From: Lycium barbarum
Lineage: Eukaryota; Streptophyta; Magnoliopsida; Solanales; Solanaceae
Assembly: GCF_019175385.1 (NCBI RefSeq)
Contig: NC_083340.1
Location: 11,730,336 to 11,794,335 of the forward strand
Direction: 5' to 3'
Length of the DNA stretch: 64,000 nt
Shown: in pieces, positions 12,641 through 22,851 of the stretch
How positions within the stretch are numbered: the stretch's first letter is position 1
Layout of the letters: each line of letters starts with the position of its first letter
The notes under the pieces: generated by a model
Seen by the model: the letters and a program-made list of their open reading frames with translations, nothing else
What the model was told of the DNA's origin: nothing
The model's database searches: none
Program-made: the position numbers and the translations under genes

Positions 12641-13643
12641 TTGTCTTAAGTCTTCAGCCGAAGAGGAAGTATTTTTAGTGTCCGTGGCTTGCTCCTCAAA
12701 TTTCATACTATTTGATAAAATTACCTTTTATTCTTGAACATTTTCTCATACATAAAACATTCTGGTCTGTTTCGATCCGATTTGAATTTGTTCGGGAGTA
12801 AGAGAGTAGATCGAGATTCACGCCCCAGTCCACTGCACATGAGAAAGGTCGGTGCAATCCTTCTCTTTCTCCCATCTTAGTTTCGATTTTGTTTTGATTG
12901 GTATTTGTGATTCTTTGTTCGCATGTGTGATTTTTCTGTGTTTAACTCAGTTATTTAATGTTCCTTATGTGTGTTGCATACCTCTGTGTGTTTACATGTT
13001 TGTTCAGTAGAGCTTTAGTTTAATATGCGGTAGTTTAAAATTGTATTTCTTGTTTGTTTAGATTTCTACTTAGATAAAAGTAGAAATCCTGTGTTTTTGG
13101 CTAAAATATGACTAGGCTAAGATAAATGTTGATAGGGTAAATATCGACTAAGTATGTTTTAAATTATATGATCAAACAGTACCTTGCTTTGTTAGTTATA
13201 AGTTATTAGGAATTCAGCAAAGTTTAAAATAGCCTGCATATATTCCTCGTTTATCTATTACTTGACTAAACCAGATTATGGATGGATAGTTGATCAGCCT
13301 TAAAATTGCCTAAGTGTTAGAACAAAGTCATATCGTCAGATTGTTGATGTAAGGAATGTATGTTCCGTGAGTTTCTCAAAGACGATACTCGGAAGGAACC
13401 CAAATCACTGTTTGTAATCTTCTTGTCATTTTCGTATTTTTATTTTTATTTCTGTCCATTATGATTTTTTTATTATTAGCTGCTTATCATAAGTTTTAGT
13501 AAATTTCCTCTCTGTTTTCAGTTCCTTATTTTGTTTTTCGTGTAGATTAGCTTATGTTGTTCGGGTTACCTAGCTAAATCAACTTCCCTTTATTGTTTGT
13601 GCCAAAGTATGATGTTTGTTCTTCATGTGTCCTTTGTTTAGTT

Positions 13644-14455
13644 CAGTGTTGTGAAAGGCGCTCGCCTTACGCCTTTTGGCGTGAGGCGAGGCGAGGCGAG
13701 GCGAGGCGAGCCTGTCTCGCCATAGACAGCCAAGGCATGGCAATTTTCAAAAGGCGAGCCAAGGCGAGAATGGCGAGGCAAGGCGAGCATGGCGAATGGC
13801 GAGGCGAGGCGACGCCTTTTGATTTTTTTTTTTTTTAAAGTTGCTGACTATTTAAAACAAAACAGAAATATTTACCTAGATCCTAGGGTTTCATTTATAT
13901 GTTTTTTCCATAGCAGCTGCTGCGTCTCCTTTGGTCAGATTGCATCTCCACCATTAAAGTTTCTTCTTCTTCTTCTTTTATTTCTTTTTTCTTTCCGGTG
14001 TGCCTGGCTTTTTTCGGCAGCAGAATAGCCTTTTTCAGGCAGATTCTGACTTTCCGACAGGCAGTCAGTGACCCAATTCGGGCAGGGTATTTTTTTTTTT
14101 CATTTTTGTGTGACTTTTGGAGATCTTGAAGAAGAACAGATGTTTCTTCGTTATAATTTGGTTAATGCTAACAGTACAGCAGTGCACTCTGGGACCTTAT
14201 GACTTATTAACTATCTATTTGCCTAGTTGGAGACCTTTAGACTTTATTATCAACTATCTATTTTTTGTTTTTTCAATTGAAATATTTGCTAGTATTTTGT
14301 TGAGTATTTGAGTTTTTGGGTATTTAGATGTGCATATTTAAAATTTTAATTTTTTGTGTTAATTCTCGCCTCGCTTCCAAAAGGCGTTCGCCACGCCATG
14401 AGGCGTGAGGCGAGCCCTTGTCGCCACGCCTCACCTTTCGCCATCCTAAACACTG
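13644..14455. mobile_element. hAT-like non-autonomous element rich in GGCGA (812 bp)
   Basis: The ends CAGTGTT...AACACTG form short terminal inverted repeats, flanked by a perfect 8-bp duplication GTTTAGTT (13636-13643 and 14456-14463). An 8-bp duplication is characteristic of hAT transposons. Both subterminal regions are packed with GGCGAG/CTCGCC motifs (13651-13815 and 14367-14440), so the ends can pair over a longer distance. The core is AT-rich with no transposase. It sits inside the solo LTR and is therefore younger than it. Confidence 0.88.
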
Positions 14456-16065
14456 GTTTAGTTGAAGTTTATGTTAGATTAAGTTTTGCGTTGTTTAGGA
14501 TATGTATGTGAATGCTGATGATAGTTCATTTACAGTGACTTCTTCCTTATTTTCCTTCTTGTAAACCATGCGCCATTTAGTATTTAGTTTACCTCCATTA
14601 TTATTTCAAGATTAAGTAAAATCAGTCCTTTAGTTATTACTTTCCCTGCATTTCGTGCCACTATGTTTAGACTTGGAATTTCTTTAGGCATTAGTTAGTA
14701 GAAAAAAGCATGAGTTTTGGTCCATTTTTGTTGATTAAATAGGTCTGCTCCTAATTTGAAATATAGCTAAGTGTGTTCTCCCAAATCAAGTTTGGTCTAG
14801 CGATTAAGGATCTAATGTTGCTTGATATTCATCACCCCTAATGGCTACTGCCTCTTTTAAAATGGTTGCTTCCTTTTCCCAGAATCCCTTTTTTTTCCTT
14901 GTCCGAAAACCAAATAGTATTTAGTTCATTTTATGTTGTTTTTATCACTCTTTAAGCAAAATTTGTGATGATTCTGTGCTAAAAAATTCTTAGTATTCGC
15001 CTTGTTCTGCTTCAGTGAGGTTTTGATCAGGTTTATTTTGTATGATGTTGTACACGGCCTGGTTATTATAATAAATGTTGTACATGTCCTATATTTGGAT
15101 GTTCCTGTTTGTGTGTCCGTTAAATGACAATGCCAGCCCTTAGTTGATTGATGACCACAAGTCCACTACTGAGCATTTGTTCCAATGGACCTATAAAGTT
15201 GAAAATTGGTTTAGGTTGCTCTGAAAGTTAAACAGTATTTTGTTCAAGTTAAATTTGTTTTTGATAGAAAATGGAGCTTACATTCTCCAGTCAATTTAGG
15301 CCATTAGTAGGCAATAGTAATCTTACAGTCGATGACAACTTTGTTATAGTTCTCTACTTTTAGAAAAGTTTTCAGACAAATTGACCGTTAGAAATGGTTC
15401 AAAGATATAACGTCTGATTTTGTCTCATGTTCATTAATTTATCTTAGTTGGAAGAATATTAGATAGGAAACTTGTTAGCTCACATTATCATTTTGCTAGT
15501 GCAATGAGTGATACGCGTTAAAAAAAAAAAGAAAAAAAATCTCTTTCAGTTAGTAATTGGTTAGGTAATGTCTTTGTTATTTTGATTAACATGATCTGTA
15601 AAAGTATTGTTTTTTTTTAGCATAAGTTCTTTAATTTTCTTCTTTATCCTCTATAATTGTTTTAACCAGGTTTTCTTTCTAATCCTTTTCATTTCTCTTC
15701 TTGTTTTGCATGACATACCGGAGCCGAAGAGTTTCACTCTGAGACTCAACGACGTCGCTTATGGAGTCCACACATCTGCATGGATCTTTCTTGCCTCTCA
15801 AATATCAATTTATATAGGGGATTTTGTCCTCCCATTAAAGCCGAGTGTGTTGCTTAATCGTCTCATTTTTCTGTGCTTGCTTTGCTTGCTTGTGTTGGTG
15901 AATGACTTTTTATTTTCAATTATGTGATTACTATTAGAAGAGGTGGAGATGTTATATAATGATTAGTCCATAATTCTTAATTTAGAGTCTGTTAGCACCT
16001 ATTTTCAGAACCATTAACTCGATCGTTTCAGGATAATGAACATGTGTACTGTTGAGTAAATTTTG

Positions 16066-16165
16066 GTCTCGAATTCAAGATAATGTTTATTTTAAGGAAT
16101 AATAAGAATGGCGGCGTCTCGAATTTAAGATAATGTTTATTTTAAGGAATAATAAGAATGGCGGC
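16066..16165. repeat. 50-bp tandem duplication
   Basis: Two nearly identical 50-bp units starting GTCTCGAATT (16066 and 16116) and ending GAATGGCGGC, near the 3' end of the solo LTR. Confidence 0.95.
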
Positions 16166-16725
16166 ACACCTTTTTAACGTGAAACAACATTTTTGGCTCT
16201 AACTTTTTTTTTTTTTTTTTTTTTTTACATTAACTATTTTACACAATATTGCACTTGATTTTTTTAAGCCTAAATCCGAAGCTTTTTACCCCTTTTCAAT
16301 TTTGGATTAGAAGTCATTTTATTAAAGTGTTTATTACTTCAACCAATCTAAATAATTCAAGTTCATATTCTATTTTAAAAAAAAAACTAATTTAATTAAT
16401 CACTCTCTTTTAATGCATGCCTTTGAACGTACTTCTAGTTTTTTCTTAACATTAGCCTTTTTAATAATTAAGTCCGGTCGGTTAATCATTGTTAATGTAT
16501 CTTAAAGGATGCCTAATCCCTTCTCTTTAGATTAGTTGAACTCTTACCTAGATTTTTTGGTTTCGTAAACTTTAAAGTAGAGTTAATTTTAGAAAATAAC
16601 TTTAATTTACCTTAGGTGCCCTAATTCACCATAAATAATTAGGTGGCGACTCCCTAACTTTAATTAACCCCGGAATTACCGGAATGTTGTAAACCATTTT
16701 GACTCCGGTTAAAATGGGTATAACA

Positions 16726-17840
16726 CTTCCCATCCCAGAGTTGATGATCGATGCTACCACTGGTTATGAAGCAATGACTTTCATGGACGGTTCATCTGGC
16801 TATAACCAAATTCGCATGACGCCAAAAGAAGAAGAGCTTACTGCATTTCGTACACCCAAGTGTATTTATTGTTACAAAGTGATGCCTTTCGGTTTGAAAA
16901 ATGCTAGTGCCACATACCAAAGCATTATGCAGAATATCTTTGATGATTTGCTCCACAAAAATGTTGAATACTATGTAGACGATTTGGTGGTAAAATCAAG
17001 AAAGAGGAGCGACCACTTGCAGGACCTGAGAATGGTGTTCGACCGACTTCGAAGATATCAACTTCGAATGAATCCATTGAAATATGCCTTTAGAGTTACT
17101 TCTGGAAAATTCCTTAGTTTTATTGTTCGACATCGAGGAATCGAAATCGATCAGGCCAAAGTTGATACAATTTTGAAAATGCCCGAGCCTCGAAATATTC
17201 ATGAGTTAAAAATTCTACAAGGAAAGCTAGCATACATTAGGAGATTCATTTCTAATTTACCTGGAAGGTGCCACCCATTCGGTCGTCTCATGAAGAAGGG
17301 CGCTCCTTTCAATTGGGACGAAGCATGTACTAATGCCTTCAATAATATCAAGTCATATTTAATGAAGCCTCCAGTTCTAGCAGCCCCTGTACCTGGAAAA
17401 CCATTGATACTATACATTTCTGCACAGGAAAGGTCGGTCGGAGCGTTGTTGGCCAAAGAAAATTATGAAGGGAAAGAAAATTCTCTTTACTACTTGAGTA
17501 AAATGATGACACCAAATGAGCTTAATTACACGCCAATTGAAAAGTTGTGTTTGGCACTAGTCTTCTCGATTCAAAAGTTGAAGCACTACTTTCAAGCTCA
17601 TAGTGTTAACCTTATTTCCAGAGCAAATACCATCAAGTTGTGATGTCGAAACCAGTTATCGGTGATCGACTAGCAAGGTGGTACCTCCAGTTTCAACAAT
17701 TTGAGATTACATACATCTCTCAAAAGGCTGTAAAAGGACAGGCATTAGCGGACTTCTTAGCGGATCACCCGATACTTGATGATTGGGAGCTAACTGATGA
17801 ACTTCCCGACGAAAATGTAATGGTCGTTGAAATTCAACCT
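16726..17840 (+). pseudogene. Tat pol relic, part 2: reverse transcriptase and gypsy RNase H
   Basis: Continues the RT after the solo LTR. Visible landmarks are SSGYNQIRM, the FRTPKCIYCYKVMPFGLKNA block, and the catalytic YVDD at 16972-16983 with KSRKRSDHLQDL after it. The connection and first RNase H follow (PLILYISAQERSVGALLAKE at about 17400, then YYLSKMMTPNELNYTPIEKL). The usual first aspartate of RNase H is not obvious. A 1-bp frameshift and stop at 17640 separate this from the part ending KGQALADFLADHP (about 17733-17775), a conserved Tat linker. It is a relic of retrotransposon replication enzymes. Confidence 0.93.
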
Positions 17841-18230
17841 TCGTGGAAAATGTACTTTGATGGTGCTGCACAACGTGATGGAGCTGGTGCTGGTGTGGTG
17901 TTTGTTACTCCTCAAGGAGAAATTCTACCAAACTCCTTTACTTTGACACAACGTTGCTCCAATAATGTCGCTGAATATCAAGCACTAATACTTAGACTTG
18001 AAATGGCTATCGACATGAAGCAGTTGCAATTGCAAAACTTTGGTGACTCTTAGTTGGTGATCAATCAACTCTTGGGAAGCTACGAAGTCAAGAAGCCCGA
18101 ATTATTCCCCTATCATGGTTATGCTCAGAAGTTGATAGGATGGCTTGGTGATGTGACTCTTCAGCACGTTCCTAGGAAGGAAAATAACAAAGCTAATGCT
18201 TTAGCTGCTCTAGCTTCAACGCTTACTCTG
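17841..18230 (+). pseudogene. Second (archaeal-type) RNase H domain of the Tat element
   Basis: YFDGAAQRDGAGAGVVF (from 17853), then NNVAEYQALILRLEMA, then FGDS followed by an in-frame TAG at 18051-18053, then RKENNKANALAALAS. These carry the four RNase H active-site positions (D of FDG, E of AEY, D of GDS, and N where D is usual in the last motif). A second RNase H after the normal gypsy RNase H is known for the Tat lineage and supports this lineage call. The domain would remove RNA from RNA-DNA hybrids. One nonsense codon and the changed last residue make it non-functional. Confidence 0.85.
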
Positions 18231-19594
18231 CCAGACCAAACACAAGTGACTATCTGCCAAAAATGGGTAGTACCTCCACCAAATGAGGATGAAGGCGCGA
18301 AAAATGAGCTTGAGCATCTCGTAGCTATTTCTGAAGCTACGAAGGAAGATTGGCGAAAACCCATCATTGACTACTTGAGTTATGGGATATTGCCAGAAGG
18401 CTCAAGAAGAAGAACTGAAATTCGTCGTCGTGCACCTCGATTCCTTTACTACAAAGATACTTTATATAGAAGATCTTTTGAGGGAGTACTTTTGTGATGT
18501 TTGGGGGAAGATGAAGCAGTCCAAGCTTTGCAAGAAGCACATTCAGGAGTATGTGGATCACATCAATCTGGACCAAATCTCCGCTTCCACATAAAAAGGA
18601 TGAGATATTATTGGCCAAGGATGGTGAAAGATTGCTTAGAATATGCTCGAAGATGAAAGGCTTGTCAGTTTCATGCGAATTTTGTACATCAACCGACCGA
18701 AGCATTGCACCCGACCGTCACATCTTGGACATTTGACGCTTAGGGGTTAGACGTCGTTAGTCTGTTGACGAAATCTTCTGATGGACAATTGTAAATCTTG
18801 GCTGCAACCGACTACTTTTCATAATAAGCCAAACTTGTCGCTCTTAAAGAAGTGAAGAAGGAGAATGTTGCAAACTTCATCAGAGTAAATATCACCTACC
18901 ACTTCGGCAATCCCCGTTACATAATAACGGACAATGGCAAGCCATTTGATAACAAATTGATGAACACGTTTTGTGATCTCTTCGGTTTCAAGCAGCGTAA
19001 ATCTTCTATGTATCATGCTACCACCAACGGTCTAGCTGAGGCATTCAATAAGACTCTATGTAACTTGTTGAAAAACGTTGTCTCCAAGTCCAAACGAGAT
19101 TGGCATGAACGAATGGAAGAAGTTTTGTAGGCATACAGGACGACTTACCGCACACCAACGCAAGCAACCCCATACTCGCTTGCTTATGGAGTTGAAGCAG
19201 TCCTACCACTTGAGCGTCAAATACAATCCTTACGACTTGCTATTCAAGAAGGGCTCATTGAAGAGGAAAATGCTCGATTGCGTCTTGCAGAATTAGAAGC
19301 ACTTGATAAGAAAAGGCTGGAGGCTCAATAAAATCTTGAATGTTATCAAGCCCGTCTATCTCGTGCCTTCAACAAAAAGGTTCGCTTGAGGTCCTTCCAA
19401 GTGGGAGATCAAGTCCTTGCAATAAGAATCCATTATAGTTTCCTATAAGTCTGGGGGCAAATTCACCTCAAAATGGGATGGACCATATATCATACAAGAA
19501 GCGTATTCGAGTGGCGTTGACAAGCTTGTTGATGCGGATGGTATGAGGATCGATCCTATTGACGCAAAGTTCTTGAAGAAGTACTATCTTTGAG
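18231..19594 (+). pseudogene. Tat integrase relic
   Basis: A linker with TLYRRSFEGVLL (18455-18495) leads into the zinc-binding part. HSGVCGSH is readable after a frameshift, and the CxxC is damaged: one cysteine codon has become TGA before KACQFHANF near 18655. The core has WGLDVV-like sequence near 18740, ITDNGKPFDNKLM (about 18920-18960) and NGLAEAFNKTL (about 19028-19060), which hold the D, D and E expected of a DDE integrase. Several stops and frameshifts interrupt it (for example at 19128, 19329 and about 19445). The C-terminus ends at a stop near 19594. Integrase would insert the element DNA into chromosomes; this copy cannot. Confidence 0.88.
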
Positions 19595-20049
19595 GCAAGA
19601 TGATGCTCACTGACGTATGAGCATAAACTGCATATTACTCCTGGCCCGCAAGAGTATAAACTGTGCACAACACCCCAAAAAAAAAATCAATCTGCTAGGT
19701 TGAAAACCTCGTGAGAGGCGGCCTAGGCAAAAGTTAGGACACAAAAAAAATCACTTTTATGAACTACGGCATGACTTGATCTTCTTCACCGAGGCACGTA
19801 GGCGCTTAGAGTTTTATTCTAGGTTCAGTCGCAAAAAAAAATCACTTTTTCTTAACTACGGTATGACTTGATCCTCTTCACCTAGGTATGTAGGCGCTTG
19901 GAGTTTTATTCTAAGTTCAGTTGCATGAGTTAAAAATACATCCCCCTATGCGTTGTTCAAGTGAAGTATGAAGAAATGAAGTCCGCCTGACCAGGCGCAT
20001 GTAGATCATATATACAAGCATCCTTTCGTTAAAATTTGGACCTTCACTG
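19595..20049 (+). other. 3' non-coding region of the Tat element with a 91-bp duplication
   Basis: After the integrase stop comes a stretch with GGTTGAAAACCTCGTGAGAG (19698-19717), a box I recall downstream of pol in plant Tat elements. Two tandem units of about 91 bp (19742-19832 and 19833-19924) follow, each with AATCACTTTT, ACTACGG-ATGACTTGATC and GGAGTTTTATTCTA-like segments. There is no coding sequence. Confidence 0.6.
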
Positions 20050-20426
20050 CTTAGAAGTAGAAGGCGCTCTAGTGGGATCTTCACGGAAAGAAAAAGATTG
20101 CATTCAGTTTGATAATGATTGAGTAACATTGCTTCTTCGATCCGAACCAAGGAATCCCTTAGATATGATGCAAAAAGGCTCTTGTTCTATCCTTGATCAG
20201 AGATTTCTCTATGAAAAATATGAGTCGGAGTTTGAAGAAGGGGAGGGAGAAAGAGCCCTTGACCCGCAAGAGGATTTATTCAATCACATAGTTTGGGCTC
20301 CTAGAATATAGCGCCCTTGGGGATTTCTATTTGATTGTATCGAAAGGCCCAATGAAGTGAGATTTCCCTATTGGTCCAGGTCATTTCGGGGCAAACAGAT
20401 CATCTATGATGAAGAGAATGCGCTTC
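20050..20426 (+). pseudogene. ycf2: Nuclear copy of chloroplast ycf2 (C-terminal part)
   Basis: The frame at 20129-20308 encodes [30 protein letters not shown] and [12 protein letters not shown], then a TAG in place of the next tryptophan. The sequence continues with [15 protein letters not shown] and [18 protein letters not shown]. These are parts of the chloroplast Ycf2 protein, an AAA-type component of the plastid import motor. Upstream 20050-20128 also looks like ycf2 with a stop (SSRKEKDCIQFDND). The gene lies in the plastid inverted repeat, so this is plastid DNA moved to the nucleus (a NUPT). The left border is uncertain and the right border is lost in a gap. Confidence 0.9.
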
Positions 20427-20738
20427 NNNNNNNNNNNNNNNNNNNNNNNNNNNNNNNNNNNNNNNNNNNNNNNNNNNNNNNNNNNNNNNNNNNNNNNNNN
20501 NNNNNNNNNNNNNNNNNNNNNNNNNNNNNNNNNNNNNNNNNNNNNNNNNNNNNNNNNNNNNNNNNNNNNNNNNNNNNNNNNNNNNNNNNNNNNNNNNNNN
20601 NNNNNNNNNNNNNNNNNNNNNNNNNNNNNNNNNNNNNNNNNNNNNNNNNNNNNNNNNNNNNNNNNNNNNNNNNNNNNNNNNNNNNNNNNNNNNNNNNNNN
20701 NNNNNNNNNNNNNNNNNNNNNNNNNNNNNNNNNNNNNN
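20427..20738. other. Assembly gap (312 N)
   Basis: Unknown bases between ycf2 and ndhK fragments. These genes are not adjacent in land-plant plastomes, so the gap hides a junction. Reading frames running through it are artefacts. Confidence 1.
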
Positions 20739-20878
20739 ACCGCTTCCGGTTTAGGTGGGCAACCTGGCAAATATACATCTACAGGAATTAGCTTATCGAC
20801 TCCCCGAACAGTACTATAAGAATCGGTACTGAACATCCAGCCTATAATTGTACAGGCTCCCATAGCAATAACATATTG
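20739..20878 (-). pseudogene. ndhK: Nuclear copy of chloroplast ndhK (partial)
   Basis: The minus strand encodes [18 protein letters not shown] and then [20 protein letters not shown], followed by PKPEA. This is the iron-sulphur (4Fe-4S, N2-type) subunit NdhK of the plastid NDH complex, including the conserved PGCPP. The normal TGG before MFS reads as IGW, so it has drifted. Upstream of YVIAM the sequence (20879-20940) no longer matches what I know of NdhK, marking a probable breakpoint. It is plastid DNA in the nucleus, next to the ycf2 fragment but from the single-copy region. Confidence 0.88.
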
Positions 20879-21049
20879 GGGGAAATCTCCATATAAATGG
20901 ATTTCCCGACGGGATGATTGTAATCTCTCGGCATGTTAAAGTCCAAAGCCAATGCATCTGCAAGTTGAAGTCTTAAAATTCAGCAAACCTTCAAGTTCAA
21001 TTCTTCAAATCCGCTAAATTTTCAAGTTAGAATGAAAACAAATCTAAGG

Positions 21050-21800
21050 TAGACTTCCCGAATTTATCTGGGACGACCCAGAGGCTTTCCAACTTTGATT
21101 TTTGGGTACACATTAGATTCCTAAGTCTATTTTCTTGGGAATTTGGCAGCTTATGATTTTGATGTTCCTACATCGAGATATGAATTTTTTCGGTGAGACA
21201 GCGCGAATCTGATACTATCGACGTTTCAACATGTAAAGCCCACTTCCTGAATTTATCTGGATGATTCAGATGGCTGTTGACTTTGATTTTTGGAAACATG
21301 TTAGATTTATGAGTCTTGTTTCCTGAGCATTTTACGGCTCATAATTTTGATGCTCCTACCTTGAGATATAATTTTTTTCGGCGAAACTGTGCGAATCTGA
21401 AACTATCGACATGTAAAGTCGACTTCCCGAATTTATCTGGGATGATTCAGATGGTTGTTGACTTTGATTTTTGGACACATGTTAGATTTATGAGTCTAGT
21501 TTCCTGAGAATTTTTGCGGCTCGTGATTTTGACGGTCCTACATCGAGATATGAATTTTTTTGGCGAAACTGCTCGAATCGGAAAAATATCAGCATTTCAG
21601 CATATAAAGCCAACTTCCTGAATTTATCTGGGATGATTCAGATGTTTGTTGACTTTGATTTTTGGTTTTATGTTAGATTTCTAAGTCTAGTTTCTTCAGA
21701 ATTTGGCAGCTCGTGATTTCAATGCTCCTACATCGAGATATGAATTTTATTTGGCGAAGCTGCGCGAATCCGAAACTTTCGGCATTTCAACATGTAAAGC
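21050..21800. repeat. ~185-bp tandem repeat, about four copies
   Basis: Units start ACTTCCYGAATTTATCTGG near 21053, 21242, 21421 and 21610 (spacing 179-189 bp). Each holds GATTCAGATGGYTGTTGACT, a TTAGATTT-TGAGTCTA stretch and CATCGAGATATGAATTTT. It lies between pol and the end of the antisense PMD gene. Position and style fit the variable 3' untranslated tandem repeats described for Tat elements. Confidence 0.9.
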
Positions 21801-22116
21801 CACCCGCAAGAACTTCGAGATATGAACAACAATGTTTAAGAGAAAGCAAAGCCTAATACAACGACAATGTGCAACGAAACGAGTAAATGATCCATGATGT
21901 TGAAGCACAAAAAAAAAGATATCAAAGAGAATTGCAGTATAAAGCAAAATGCGAGAAGCTTTTATTACTGTCAAGAACATCAACTAATCAAATGCAAGAA
22001 GGAAAAAGAAGAGCAAGTAAAAAAATGTTTTCTGCAAGCTAATCTAGACAGAACTTATAATTTACTAAGTCTTGAAGGTTAGCTTCTAAGTATTGCCTCT
22101 TCTCTTATACGCCGGC

Positions 22117-22810
22117 CTAATTATTTGCAGCTTCTTGGGAGACATCAGCACATCTACAGTACTCATCTTCAGCAGTTGAGACTTTAGATTTGAACTCCTC
22201 AACGTCCTTCTCTGTGGCGTTTCGGAGGGCTCGTAGTTCCTTCACTGCCTTAAGAGATCCACGAGTAGCAGATAGCTTTTTGGCCTTCTCATCTTTTTTC
22301 AGTTAAGACAAGATCAAGATGCTCCTTGGATCTTACAAATGACTCTGATTTTTCGACTTCTGCGGCCTTATCAACAAGATTTGATTGTGCTTGGTCATTG
22401 GAAGTGGTAGGCTCAAAGAAAGAATCCAATAATTTCTTCAAAGGGGAAATATCCAAATCCTTTCCATCCATCTCCCCGAGGATCACTTTTACCTCATCTT
22501 CAAGAGAAGATGCACAATCCACAGAAAGGTTGGAGAATTTAGCTTGGATCTTAGTCCAGGATTCCAAAATGAAATTCTTTCGAAGTGTCATCATAACCTT
22601 TCTTCCATAAAAAACGGTCATAGTTATTGCTGGTGATTTGCGAGAATTAGGTCCCAATTTTGCTTTAGTCCCACCATGAGGAATAGAAGTGGCCTCTGGC
22701 TCTGATTTAGATGTTGGAAATGATCCCCATGAGTCTAGCCCTGCTACAGATTCGTTGCTATCTTGTGGCTTGCTTTGGTGGGAAGTCACCAAAATGTCGA
22801 CATTGCTTGG
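22117..22810 (-). pseudogene. PMD gene, 3' exon (C-terminal tail)
   Basis: On the minus strand an AG acceptor (22811-22812) is followed by an exon encoding about 170 residues, with ILVTSHQSKPQDSN, then TVFYGRKVMMTLRKNFILES and a charged helical part. A stop at 22289-22291 is probably a frameshift, because the neighbouring frame continues with KKDEKAKKLSATRG to EAANN and a stop at 22117-22119. The tail is rich in Lys, Glu and Asp with a coiled-coil look. It has no known catalytic motif. It is the end of the gene whose PMD domain lies at 43214-44942, and it is joined in phase 0 to the exon ending at 24216. Confidence 0.7.
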
Positions 22811-22851
22811 CTGGATAGAAACAATAAACGGTCAGTAAATTTATTCAAGTA

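Larger units (their letters stand above)
11886..16725 (+). mobile_element. Solo LTR of an Ogre/Tat-type element (4,840 bp)
   Basis: Begins TGTTGACACCCAATTTTGTC and ends AAAATGGGTATAACA, flanked by a perfect 5-bp duplication CTTCC (11881-11885 and 16726-16730). The ends match those of the 5.9-kb LTRs at 24545-30438 and 37348-43213, which lie in the opposite orientation, so it is the same broad family with a diverged interior. The length fits the very long LTRs reported for Ogre elements. No internal region is left, so this is the product of LTR-LTR recombination. It contains a TATA box (12633-12640), a nested hAT-like element (13644-14455) and a 50-bp duplication (16066-16165). There are no genes inside. 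Confidence 0.92.

Noticed and set aside
20357..20863. Frames spanning ycf2 and ndhK
   Set aside because: They run through 312 N. The two flanks are separate plastid fragments on opposite strands.
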